Below are positions 1 through 7,799 of a DNA stretch of 64,000 nucleotides, one piece after another. The notes below the pieces were generated by a model. It was not told the origin of the DNA, did not search any database, and saw only the letters and a program-made list of their open reading frames with translations. A program made the translations under genes and the position numbers. Position 1 is the stretch's first letter; each line of letters begins with the position of its first letter. Origin of the DNA: Bacteroidaceae bacterium (GTDB taxonomy: Bacteria > Bacteroidota > Bacteroidia > Bacteroidales > Bacteroidaceae); the NCBI GenBank assembly GCA_017509605.1, contig JAFWPH010000020.1, positions 1 to 64,000 of the forward strand. The letters are read 5' to 3'.

Positions 1-794
1 CTGTGGCGATGAAACTCTTCGGCACCATCGACGTGGCTGGACGGAAGTTGCTTGCAAGTGAACTGAACTTTGACGGCGACGAGCCGGAATGGGTAAAAGA
101 CAAATACTACTCCATCCGCGCCGTTGTGGAGGATGTGCGCTATTTCGGGTACGACCGCGAATGTACTAATGCTTTTATCTGTGCAAACAGCCTTCCCGTC
201 GCTGTGCCCATCATGGCGCGGCTCCGCGAGGGTGTCAATGCGGCGCAGTTCGTGCAGGCCTACGAACAGGAGGTGCAGCACAACTTGGTAACGGAGCATT
301 GCTACGTCCGTCAGATGGAGGCACTCAGCAAGGTGCAGGACAAACTGGTGAAGGATGGTCACTTAGGCCGTCAGACGCGCCGCAACCTGCTTGTTGCCGC
401 CTTTTTCGCCATCAACTTAGCCTTCGGTGTCTTCGGTACTTTGCTCATGTACACACGCCAGCGGCGCGAGGAGGCCGGCGTGCGGCGTGCGTTCGGAGCA
501 ACGAAGTGGAGCATCTTCTGGAACTTCATCCGCGAGGCGTGGCTGCTCACTACCGTCAGCGTCCTGCTTGGCTGCGCCGTTTACTTCCAGTTTGCCGTCA
601 GTCGAGGACTATATGACAATTTCTCAAGCCCCGACTCCGCCATCCACCTCTGGTTCGACGACTTCGGCACTCACTTCCTCGTGGTATCAGTCATCGTCTA
701 CCTTATTATATTATGCGCCGTGCTCGTCGCCACCGCCATCCCCGCGTGGCGCATCTGCAGGAGCGAAATAACCGAAGCATTAAAAGATGAATAA
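1..794 (+). CDS. MacB/FtsX-type ABC transporter permease, 5'-truncated
   Basis: C-terminal part of an inner-membrane permease of the MacB/FtsX family. The reading frame is open to the window edge, so the GTG at base 3 is probably not the start and the N-terminal membrane segment and most of the periplasmic domain lie upstream. What is visible is the end of a periplasmic (MacB_PCD-like) domain, then three membrane segments near residues 128-150, 178-198 and 228-250. Between the first two is the family motif EEAGVRRAFGATK, which lies in the cytoplasmic loop next to the ATPase. The stop overlaps an upstream in-frame ATG of the ATPase gene. It is the first of three similar permeases in this operon. 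Its substrate cannot be read from the sequence. Confidence 0.85.
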   Translation, partial: VAMKLFGTIDVAGRKLLASELNFDGDEPEWVKDKYYSIRAVVEDVRYFGYDRECTNAFICANSLPVAVPIMARLREGVNAAQFVQAYEQEVQHNLVTEHCYVRQMEALSKVQDKLVKDGHLGRQTRRNLLVAAFFAINLAFGVFGTLLMYTRQRREEAGVRRAFGATKWSIFWNFIREAWLLTTVSVLLGCAVYFQFAVSRGLYDNFSSPDSAIHLWFDDFGTHFLVVSVIVYLIILCAVLVATAIPAWRICRSEITEALKDE

Positions 795-822
795 ACAAAT
801 AACAATAAAAACAAAAAGAACA

Positions 823-1500
823 ATGGAAACAGTAATCAAATTGACCGGTATCAATAAAATCTACCGTACCGACGAAGTGGAGACACAGGCGTTGGAGAAT
901 GTGAACCTCGAAGTCCGCAAGGGCGAGTTCCTGAGCATCATGGGACCATCGGGCTGCGGCAAATCCACGCTGCTCAACATCATGGGACTACTCGACGAAC
1001 CCACGAGCGGACAGATAGAACTGTGCGGACAAGTGATAGACCCGAAGATGAGCGACAACCGAATGGCCGAACTGAGGAACAAGACGTTAGGCTTCGTGTT
1101 CCAGTCGTTCCACCTCATCCCCACGCTCAACGTCATCGACAACGTGCAGTTGCCGCTCATTTACCGAGGTGTGCGCAGCAGCGAGCGCGTCCGTATGGCC
1201 AAGGAGGTCATCGAGCGCGTCGGCCTCTCCCACCGCATGAAGCACCGCCCCACGCAACTCTCTGGCGGACAGTGTCAGCGCGTGGCCATCGCCCGCGCCG
1301 TCATCGGCAACCCCGAAATCCTCTTGGCCGACGAGCCTACCGGTAACCTCGACTCGAAGATGGGTGCTGAAATCATGGAATTGCTCCACAAACTGAACAA
1401 GGAGGACGGCCGCACCATCGTCATGGTGACCCACAACGAACAACAGGCCAAGTTGACGGACAGGATTATCAAGTTCCTCGACGGAAGGCAGGTTTTTTGA
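823..1500 (+). CDS. MacB/LolD-type ABC transporter ATP-binding protein
   Basis: 225-residue ATPase that would energise the flanking permeases by ATP hydrolysis at the inner face of the membrane. All nucleotide-binding motifs are intact: Walker A GPSGCGKST (residues 41-49), Q-loop Gln94, signature LSGGQ (146-150), Walker B ILLADE (166-171) and switch His204. I chose ATG 823 because METVIKLTGINKIY is the usual family beginning. ATG 787 is in frame, adds 12 lysine-rich residues and overlaps the upstream stop. In classical MacB this domain is fused to the permease; here it is a separate gene between the first and second permeases, as often found in Bacteroidetes. Confidence 0.92.
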   Translation: METVIKLTGINKIYRTDEVETQALENVNLEVRKGEFLSIMGPSGCGKSTLLNIMGLLDEPTSGQIELCGQVIDPKMSDNRMAELRNKTLGFVFQSFHLIPTLNVIDNVQLPLIYRGVRSSERVRMAKEVIERVGLSHRMKHRPTQLSGGQCQRVAIARAVIGNPEILLADEPTGNLDSKMGAEIMELLHKLNKEDGRTIVMVTHNEQQAKLTDRIIKFLDGRQVF

Positions 1501-1504
1501 AACA

Positions 1505-1594
1505 CGAATTACCATGAATTGAACACGAATTATTCATCAATTAATTCATGACAAATTCATGGATCATTCATGATAATTCATGTTAGATAAAAAA
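1505..1594. repeat. AT-rich spacer with iterated ACGAATT/TTCATG motifs
   Basis: The roughly 100-base gap between the ATPase and the second permease consists largely of short iterated words: ACGAATT and ATGAATT at the left, then at least four spaced copies of TTCATG at the right. Because CATGAA and TTCATG are reverse complements, the stretch can also fold on itself. I see no promoter of the TAnnTTTG type and no terminator. The function is unknown. Confidence 0.5.
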
Positions 1595-1599
1595 GAATC

Positions 1600-2976
1600 A
1601 TGATAAGTAAATTCCTGCTATTCCTGCGCCACTCATTCGCACTGATTCGCGAGGACAAACTCTTCTCCGCCATCTATATCGCGGGCACAGCGGTGGCCAT
1701 CGCCTCGGCCATGGTCATTGCTATTGTGATCAACATGCTGTTGGCGGATATTCCGCCTGAGGTGAACCGTTCGCGCACGCTCTACGTTTACAACCGTTTC
1801 TTTCCTACAGAAAAGGCTGATGCCCCCTATCGTGAGGGGCTCTCGTCGGTGGCGCTCGACTCTTGCTACCGCCGATTGCAGTGCGTGGAGGCGGCAACGG
1901 GAACCATCCCTGCCTATCAGAACAATTATGCCATCGAAGGCGAAGAGCAACAGAGATTGGTGCCGTATGAAGCTCACAGAGTCTCGGCCATTGCCACTGA
2001 CTACGACTTCTTCCGCATCTACGACCTCGACTTCATCGACGGGCGGCCATTCTCCAAGAAGGAGTCGGACGAGGGTGAGCGCGTGTGTGTCATCACCGAC
2101 AAAGTAGCTGCACGGACGGGCTCGTCCACAGGCGGAACGGTCAGGGTCAACGATAAGCCCTTCCGCGTCGTGGGCGTGGTCAAGGCGGTGAGCGCATTCC
2201 TGGAGGATGCCACAGCCGACATCTATTTGCCGTACATGGTGGAAGGGATGGATCTTTACCCCAACAATCGCAATCCCTTGCGCCATGGTGACAACTACGT
2301 CGATGTGACCTACGACGGCAATCTCAATGCCCGAATCATGCTCCGCGAAGGCTTTACCCTGAAGGACTTCGACACCGAGCTGGAGCCGCTCCGTCAGCAA
2401 TACAGCGCCGTCATCAGTTCGCAGTTGGGCGAGAAAATGGAATGGGAGGTGGATGCACGGACGCACTTCTTCCATACGATCGATTTCTTCAGGCCGGATG
2501 GAGCCGACGACCAGGGGCTGGCATTGGCGGCCATGAACCTGATGCCGCCAGCCATCCTCATGCTACTCTTCCTTTTCCTACCCGCCATCAACCTGAGCGG
2601 TCTGGTCAGCAACCGCATGGAGGCCCGCTGTGCCGAGATGGGCATCCGCAAGGCATTCGGTGCCAAGCGGCGAACGCTCCTTAATGAGGTCGTCAGCGAG
2701 AACCTCGTGCTGACGCTCCTCGGCGGCATCGTGGGTTGGGTGCTGTCGGCACTCTTCGTAGCCGCCATCAGCGACAACCAGATATTCCTGCAAATATTTG
2801 TCTCACGCGACCAGAACGTGGTGGACACGGGCATGCAGTTCCAGATGTTCTTCACGCCCACGCTCTTCCTCATCGTGTTCGTCTGCTGTCTGCTGTTGAA
2901 CCTCATGGCAGCACTCATCCCTTCGTTGCACTCGCTCCGCAAACCTATCGTCGAATCCCTTAACCAGAAAAGATAA
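1600..2976 (+). CDS. MacB/FtsX-type ABC transporter permease (second copy)
   Basis: 458-residue inner-membrane permease. It has one membrane segment near residues 22-49, a large periplasmic MacB_PCD-like domain (about 50-310), and three C-terminal membrane segments near 313-340, 367-390 and 423-447. The loop motif RCAEMGIRKAFGAKRR marks the FtsX domain. The length and topology are those of a full permease without a fused ATPase. It follows the ATPase gene after a repeat-rich spacer and is followed only 4 bases later by the third permease, so the two are almost certainly cotranscribed. It differs clearly in sequence from its neighbours, so the three permeases may form mixed pairs; this pairing is inference. 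Confidence 0.9.
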   Translation: MISKFLLFLRHSFALIREDKLFSAIYIAGTAVAIASAMVIAIVINMLLADIPPEVNRSRTLYVYNRFFPTEKADAPYREGLSSVALDSCYRRLQCVEAATGTIPAYQNNYAIEGEEQQRLVPYEAHRVSAIATDYDFFRIYDLDFIDGRPFSKKESDEGERVCVITDKVAARTGSSTGGTVRVNDKPFRVVGVVKAVSAFLEDATADIYLPYMVEGMDLYPNNRNPLRHGDNYVDVTYDGNLNARIMLREGFTLKDFDTELEPLRQQYSAVISSQLGEKMEWEVDARTHFFHTIDFFRPDGADDQGLALAAMNLMPPAILMLLFLFLPAINLSGLVSNRMEARCAEMGIRKAFGAKRRTLLNEVVSENLVLTLLGGIVGWVLSALFVAAISDNQIFLQIFVSRDQNVVDTGMQFQMFFTPTLFLIVFVCCLLLNLMAALIPSLHSLRKPIVESLNQKR

Positions 2977-2980
2977 CGCC

Positions 2981-4345
2981 ATGATGATACTCAAGAACTT
3001 TTGGGCACACCGCCGACAGAATGGTTTTGTGTTCGTGGAGATAGCCCTCATCACCATTCTCAGTTTCTACCTGATAGACCACATTACCGTCTGGATTTAT
3101 AGTAGGTACTTCTGTCATGCCGACGGCGAGTTTGAGAAGGAGCACTTGGTAGTGGGGCAGACTGCAAGGATAACTCCAATTACCCCAGAAGCACTACAGG
3201 CAGAAGCCGAAGCCTATAGCGACACTGCGAGACTGAAACCTTTCGAGCGGGAAACCCTCAGAATCATGGCCAGCCTTTACGCCTTCCGCGACGAGGTGCG
3301 TGCCTTTCCCGAAGTACAATCGGTATGCCTCACCCAGAATTTCGTAGGCGACGGACAGAGCAGGTGGAACTGCCACGCCGTAGCGCCTGAAGCAGATACC
3401 ACGAAGACCTGTTCTTCTTATACAGAACTTTTCTGCCTGAACGAATGTTATTTCGAGACGATGGGCATGACCGCTATCGAGGGCAGTCCCTCGGTGGAAA
3501 AACTTTCCAAGGAAACGCCCAATGACGGTGTCGTCATCACCCGTAGCCTGGCGCTCCAACTCTTTGGTACGGATGATGCCATTGGTCGTAGGTTGTTGGA
3601 AATCCAATATAAGCCAGGGGGTGATGGAAGGGACGTGGAATTCACCACGCATCACGTCGTTTATGGAATTGTCGAGGACGTGAAACCTGCTCCATCAGAA
3701 CGTTACAACTACATCGCCTTCTTCCCCGTTACCAGCTTCATGGGCAACACGCCTCAGATGCTCATCCGACTGAAACCAGAAGCTGATGCAGGGGAATTCA
3801 TCGCCAAGTATAAGGATACAGCCACTAATGGGACGTACGCTTTCGCAGGTCTGAACACCTACAACGACATATTATCGAAAGTAGTCTCCTGGTCAGACGA
3901 GTATATCATCCTCACTCTCTTGTCCTCTGTAGGACTTCTCTTCGCACTCAACGTCGTCATCGGTACGCTCGGCACCTTCTGGCTGCAGATCCGCAAGCGA
4001 ACGGAAGACATCGGCATCATGCGCAGTTTTGGAGCCAAGCGCCGCAATATCTTCTGGATGATTTGGGGCGAAGGCGCGCTGCTCACCCTCATCGCCTGCA
4101 TGGTGGGTCAGTTCCTCTGGCTACAGTTCGTTACCTATGTCGGTTTTGAAGAAGGAATGTCCAAAGGCAATATACGTGCTACGTCATTGCGCGAATTCGA
4201 CTGGGTGAGCACCTTCTGGTTGCACTACCTTATCGTCTGCGTCGTGCAATACATCGTCCTCCTCGCCATCGTTACCCTTGGTATGATTGTGCCTACGTTC
4301 CGTGCCATGTATAAACGTCCCGTAGAAGCTTTGCATCATGAATAG
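2981..4345 (+). CDS. MacB/FtsX-type ABC transporter permease (third copy)
   Basis: 454-residue permease with the same layout: a membrane segment near residues 14-35, a periplasmic domain to about 300, then three membrane segments. The cytoplasmic loop motif is EDIGIMRSFGAKRR. The start is one of two adjacent ATG codons (2981 or 2984). Its last codons overlap the start of the TolC-type gene by 8 bases, indicating translational coupling. MacB-type permeases act by moving periplasmic substrates toward an adaptor and an outer-membrane channel rather than by carrying them across the inner membrane; both partner types are encoded immediately downstream. Confidence 0.9.
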   Translation: MMILKNFWAHRRQNGFVFVEIALITILSFYLIDHITVWIYSRYFCHADGEFEKEHLVVGQTARITPITPEALQAEAEAYSDTARLKPFERETLRIMASLYAFRDEVRAFPEVQSVCLTQNFVGDGQSRWNCHAVAPEADTTKTCSSYTELFCLNECYFETMGMTAIEGSPSVEKLSKETPNDGVVITRSLALQLFGTDDAIGRRLLEIQYKPGGDGRDVEFTTHHVVYGIVEDVKPAPSERYNYIAFFPVTSFMGNTPQMLIRLKPEADAGEFIAKYKDTATNGTYAFAGLNTYNDILSKVVSWSDEYIILTLLSSVGLLFALNVVIGTLGTFWLQIRKRTEDIGIMRSFGAKRRNIFWMIWGEGALLTLIACMVGQFLWLQFVTYVGFEEGMSKGNIRATSLREFDWVSTFWLHYLIVCVVQYIVLLAIVTLGMIVPTFRAMYKRPVEALHHE

Positions 4346-5804
4346 ACTCATTCCCCTTTGCCTCGTCCTGCTACCACACTTCGGTCTGGCACAAACCGAC
4401 ACCCTCCGCCTCTCTCTCGATGAGTGCATCGCCATGGCACGACGTCAGAGTGTGGATGCCGCTGTGGCCTTGGGCGAACTGCGCTCAGCCTACTGGCAGT
4501 GGCGCAGTTACCGCGCCGACCAACTACCCGAGGTGTCCTTGTCTGCCACCACACCCAGTTACAACAAGTGCTACAGCAGTTATCAGCAAGCCGATGGTGG
4601 AATGTCGTTCGTGCGCAACGACTACCTCGGATTGAGCGGTTCGCTCTACGTGACCCAGAAACTGTGGCCGACGGGAGGCACACTGTCTTTGGAATCGTCG
4701 CTCGACTATCTGCACCAGTCAGGCAACATCGGCTCAGGCAATCAACTCATGTCGCTTCCCGTGGCCGTCACCCTCACCCAGCCCCTCTTCGGCGTGAACC
4801 ACCAGAAGTGGAACCGCCGCATCGAACCATTGCGCTACCGTGAGGCACAGGCGCGTTTCCTCACCGAGACCGAGCAGGTGGCTATGCAGGCCATCAGCCT
4901 CTATTTCGGTCTGCTCTTGGCTGGGGAGCAGGTGAACATCGCCCGGCAGAACCTGCAGACCGCCGAGAAACTCTACGAGGTGGCGCAGGCCAAACGACGC
5001 ATGGGCACCATCAGCGAGAACGACGTGCTGCAACTGCGTCTCGACATGCTCACCGCCCGCAGTGCCCTCACCAACAGCGAGAGCACCCGCCAGGCCCGCC
5101 AGTTCGCCCTCCGTTCATTCCTTGATGTGGAGGCCGACATCGAACCGACAGTACCAGAGGAGATACCGCAACTGCACTTGGTCTATGATGAGGTACTGAG
5201 TCATGCCCTCCTCAACAACGCACAAGCCACGACCATGCGCCGCCGTCAGATGGAAGCCGACTACGCCGTGGCTTCAGCGCGTGCCAACCGACAGAGCGTC
5301 AACCTCTATGCACAAGTGGGCTATACCGGCACAGGCGAGAACATGGGCGCTGCCTACCGCCATCTGCTGAGCAACGAGGTGGTGCAGGTGGGGGTGACCA
5401 TCCCCCTGTTGGACTGGGGCAAACGCAAGGGCCAACGCAAGATGGCTGAGTCGAACCGTGAGATTGTGCAAGGTCAACTCCGCCAGCAGGCACAGGACTT
5501 CCGCCAGAACATCTTCATCCTGACGGAGCAGTTCAACAACCAAGCCCAGCAACTGAGCATTGCCTGCGAGGCCGACACTATCGCCCGCAGACGCTACCAC
5601 ACCAACGTCGAGACGTTCAAAATCGGCAGCATCTCGACCCTTGAACTCAGCAATGCACAGACAGCCAAGGACGAAGCACGCCTCGGCCGCATACAGCAAC
5701 TCTACAACTACTGGTATTATTATTACCAACTCCGCTCCATCGCCCTCTGGGACTTCGAGCGAGGGTGCGACCTCAGTGCCGACGTTGAGCAGTTAATCAA
5801 GTGA
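4338..5804 (+). CDS. TolC-family outer membrane efflux protein
   Basis: 488-residue outer-membrane channel protein. An N-terminal signal peptide (hydrophobic residues about 4-18, ending near GLAQ) is followed by two halves rich in long amphipathic helices with the spacing of outer membrane efflux (OEP) repeats. The length fits TolC-family channels. The gene starts inside the end of the third permease gene and is followed by the adaptor gene, so the whole tripartite pump (inner-membrane ABC part, periplasmic adaptor, outer-membrane channel) is encoded in one operon. I see no lipobox cysteine after the signal peptide. Confidence 0.92.
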   Translation: MNRLIPLCLVLLPHFGLAQTDTLRLSLDECIAMARRQSVDAAVALGELRSAYWQWRSYRADQLPEVSLSATTPSYNKCYSSYQQADGGMSFVRNDYLGLSGSLYVTQKLWPTGGTLSLESSLDYLHQSGNIGSGNQLMSLPVAVTLTQPLFGVNHQKWNRRIEPLRYREAQARFLTETEQVAMQAISLYFGLLLAGEQVNIARQNLQTAEKLYEVAQAKRRMGTISENDVLQLRLDMLTARSALTNSESTRQARQFALRSFLDVEADIEPTVPEEIPQLHLVYDEVLSHALLNNAQATTMRRRQMEADYAVASARANRQSVNLYAQVGYTGTGENMGAAYRHLLSNEVVQVGVTIPLLDWGKRKGQRKMAESNREIVQGQLRQQAQDFRQNIFILTEQFNNQAQQLSIACEADTIARRRYHTNVETFKIGSISTLELSNAQTAKDEARLGRIQQLYNYWYYYYQLRSIALWDFERGCDLSADVEQLIK

Positions 5805-5895
5805 TTATTAATTATCGTTTAATTGATGTTTCGTTTATCCGTTTAATCGATTAATCGTTTATCCGAAAATCTCAAAACCCGAAATCCCGAATATA

Positions 5896-7161
5896 ATGAA
5901 AGCAGATAATCAGACGATGGACAGGCAGATTCCTGTCAGCGAACAACGGCGACGCAAGATGAAACGGATAGCCATCGGCTTGGCTGTGGCCGTCGCAGTA
6001 TTAGGTGCGGGTGCCTGGCTGGGCGGACAGATGATTCCGACTCTCGACAGCAAGACACTTATCATCTCCGAAGTGGATCGCGGCACCATAGACGTGAGTG
6101 TCTCGGCCACAGGTCGGGTGGTGCCTGCCTTTGAGGAGATTATCGTGTCGCCCATCAGTTCACAGATATTAGAGGTCTATGCCCATAGCGGCGACAGCGT
6201 GGATGTAGGCACTCCTTTGTTGCGGCTCGACCTACAGTCGGCAGAAACCGACTACGCCAAGGCTCTCGACGAGCGCGAGATACGCCGCCAGCAGACCGCC
6301 CAGTTGAAGGCGAACATCGAGACGCAACTCTCCGACCGACGGATGCAGATCGAGGTGAAGGAGATGGAACTCTCGCAACTCGAAGCCCAACTGCGCAACG
6401 AACTCTACCTTGACAGCCTCGGCTCCGGCACCCGTGACCGTGTGCGCCAGGCTGAGACAACATTAAAAACCGCCCAGATGCAACTCTCGCAACTGCGCCA
6501 GCAGTACCAGAACGAGCAGCGCGTGCGCCAGGCTGACCTCCGTATGCAGCAACTGCAGAACGGCATCTTCGAGAAGGGACTCGACGAGAAGCGCCGCACA
6601 TTGGACGACGCGAAGATCCGCTCGCCGCGCCGCGCCACGCTCACCTACATCAACAGCGAGGTAGGCAGCACCATCGGCGCAGGCCAGAAGATTGCCGTGG
6701 TGAGTGACCTGAGCCACTTCAAGGCCGAGTGCGAAATCTCCGACAGCCACAGCGAGCGCGTACGCGTCGGCGGTGCCGTCATCCTCCGCATCGGCAAGGA
6801 ACGCCTCACAGGCATCATCAACACCGTCACGCCGCTGAGCCAGAGCGGCGCCATCACCTTCACCGTCGTGCCCGACGATATGTCGCATCCGCGTCTCCGT
6901 TCCGGCCTCCGAACAGAAGTCTTCGTCATCACCAGCATCAAGGACGACGTGCTCCGCATCCGCAACGGCTCCTTCTACAGCGGCCCCGGCGACTACACCT
7001 TATTTGTATTGGACGGAAATATGCTCCGCCCCCGCCAAGTGAAACTGGGCGAATGCAACTACGACTACATTGAGGTCGTCAGTGGTTTGGAACCTGGCGA
7101 GCAGGTCGTGGTCAGCGACATGGCGAAATACAAAGGGAAGGAAAAACTGAAGGTGGATTAG
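5896..7161 (+). CDS. HlyD/MacA-type periplasmic adaptor of efflux pump
   Basis: 421-residue membrane-fusion protein that would bridge the inner-membrane permeases and the TolC-type channel. One N-terminal membrane anchor (about residues 25-47) is followed by a first lipoyl-like half (around 75-115), a long coiled coil rich in Arg, Gln and Leu (about 120-235), the second lipoyl half with the IRSPRRATL-type segment, and beta-barrel/membrane-proximal domains to the end. It is the last gene of the efflux operon. Its spacer from the TolC gene (5805-5895) is AT-rich with two copies of CGTTTATCCG. A hip toxin-antitoxin cassette follows directly. Confidence 0.92.
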   Translation: MKADNQTMDRQIPVSEQRRRKMKRIAIGLAVAVAVLGAGAWLGGQMIPTLDSKTLIISEVDRGTIDVSVSATGRVVPAFEEIIVSPISSQILEVYAHSGDSVDVGTPLLRLDLQSAETDYAKALDEREIRRQQTAQLKANIETQLSDRRMQIEVKEMELSQLEAQLRNELYLDSLGSGTRDRVRQAETTLKTAQMQLSQLRQQYQNEQRVRQADLRMQQLQNGIFEKGLDEKRRTLDDAKIRSPRRATLTYINSEVGSTIGAGQKIAVVSDLSHFKAECEISDSHSERVRVGGAVILRIGKERLTGIINTVTPLSQSGAITFTVVPDDMSHPRLRSGLRTEVFVITSIKDDVLRIRNGSFYSGPGDYTLFVLDGNMLRPRQVKLGECNYDYIEVVSGLEPGEQVVVSDMAKYKGKEKLKVD

Positions 7162-7177
7162 TTAAATTGAATTACGG

Positions 7178-7197
7178 AAGTATGAAAAATCATACTT
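7178..7197. promoter_or_regulatory. Probable HipB operator 1 (palindrome)
   Basis: An inverted repeat with arms AAGTATGA and TCATACTT around a 4-base AAAA spacer lies just upstream of the hipB -33 element. A second, slightly degenerate copy of the same half-sites lies next to the hipB start, so this is very probably an autoregulatory operator. Binding by HipB is inferred from family behaviour, not shown. Confidence 0.7.
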
Positions 7198-7201
7198 TTT
7201 G

Positions 7202-7232
7202 TTTGCCGAATAAGTATTTCTTCGTATCTTTG
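7202..7232 (+). promoter_or_regulatory. Promoter of hipB
   Basis: TTTG at 7202-7205, a 19-base spacer, then TATCTTTG at 7225-7232: a full match to the Bacteroidetes primary sigma-factor promoter. It sits between the two operator palindromes, so repressor bound at both would cover the start of transcription. Confidence 0.8.
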
Positions 7233-7240
7233 CGCCAAAA

Positions 7241-7256
7241 GTACGATAAATCATAC
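7241..7256. promoter_or_regulatory. Probable HipB operator 2 (palindrome)
   Basis: GTACGA, a TAAA spacer, then TCATAC: the same half-site and 4-base spacing as operator 1 with one mismatch. It ends 4 bases before the hipB ATG and lies downstream of the -7 element, a position suited to blocking transcription. Confidence 0.65.
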
Positions 7257-7260
7257 GCTG

Positions 7261-7464
7261 ATGGATATAGGAACAGTGATAAAGGAGCGCAGGGCATTGC
7301 TGGGAATCTCGCAGCAAGACCTCTCGGATTATTCTGGAGTAGGCATCTCTACTGTCAAGGATTTGGAGCGAGGCGTGGGCAATCCGTCGCTACAGACACT
7401 TCGGAAGATACTTGATGTGGTGGGTATGGAAATGGTATTGCAGGTAAAACAGACCGTTAAGTAG
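7261..7464 (+). CDS. hipB: HipB-like antitoxin, XRE-family helix-turn-helix
   Basis: 67-residue DNA-binding protein consisting almost only of an XRE helix-turn-helix (about residues 5-60). The recognition-helix region contains GISQQDLSDYSGVG and the following helix STVKDLERG. It is shorter than classical HipB. It should bind the two palindromes upstream and repress the hipB-hipS-hipT operon, and as a complex partner may help hold the kinase inactive. The ATG at 7261 directly follows operator 2. The HipA N-domain gene starts 8 bases after its stop. Confidence 0.88.
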   Translation: MDIGTVIKERRALLGISQQDLSDYSGVGISTVKDLERGVGNPSLQTLRKILDVVGMEMVLQVKQTVK

Positions 7465-7472
7465 CATAGAGC

Positions 7473-7799
7473 ATGAGAAAAGTGAATGTGTATTACGGCG
7501 ATGTCTATGCCGGGCAACTCGTTGAGTTGTCAAGGGGCAACTATGAATTCACCTACGATGATGCTTTTCGTGCCGACGGCAGCACTCCTCCTGTGTCCGT
7601 CAATTTGCCCAAAAGCCAGAAGGTGTATCATTCAGAGCGAATCTTCCCCGTATTCACTAATATGTTGCCTGAAGGTGCCAACCGTCGGGCATTGTGCAGA
7701 GTGAGGAAAGTTGACGAGAACGACTTCTTCGGTATGCTGGAGATGATTTGCGGCATGGATGCTATCGGGAAGTTTGTACTTAAAAGACCAGAAGAATGA
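7473..7799 (+). CDS. hipS: HipS-like protein: free-standing HipA N-terminal subdomain
   Basis: 108-residue protein matching only the N-terminal subdomain of HipA kinases (family often called couple_hipA). It begins with the VYYGDVYAGQL strand pair and contains the typical segment PVSVNLP and then PVFTNMLPEG. In ordinary HipA this piece is fused to the kinase; here it ends with its own stop and overlaps the kinase gene by 4 bases (ATGA). In the described three-gene HipBST system of enteropathogenic E. coli the equivalent small protein, HipS, is the antitoxin that neutralises the kinase. The same role is inferred here from gene order and length. Confidence 0.85.
   Translation: MRKVNVYYGDVYAGQLVELSRGNYEFTYDDAFRADGSTPPVSVNLPKSQKVYHSERIFPVFTNMLPEGANRRALCRVRKVDENDFFGMLEMICGMDAIGKFVLKRPEE

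Noticed and set aside
1633..2475. 280-codon open frame antisense to the second permease
   Set aside because: Lies wholly within a well-supported permease gene on the other strand, has no recognisable domain and is explained by codon bias.
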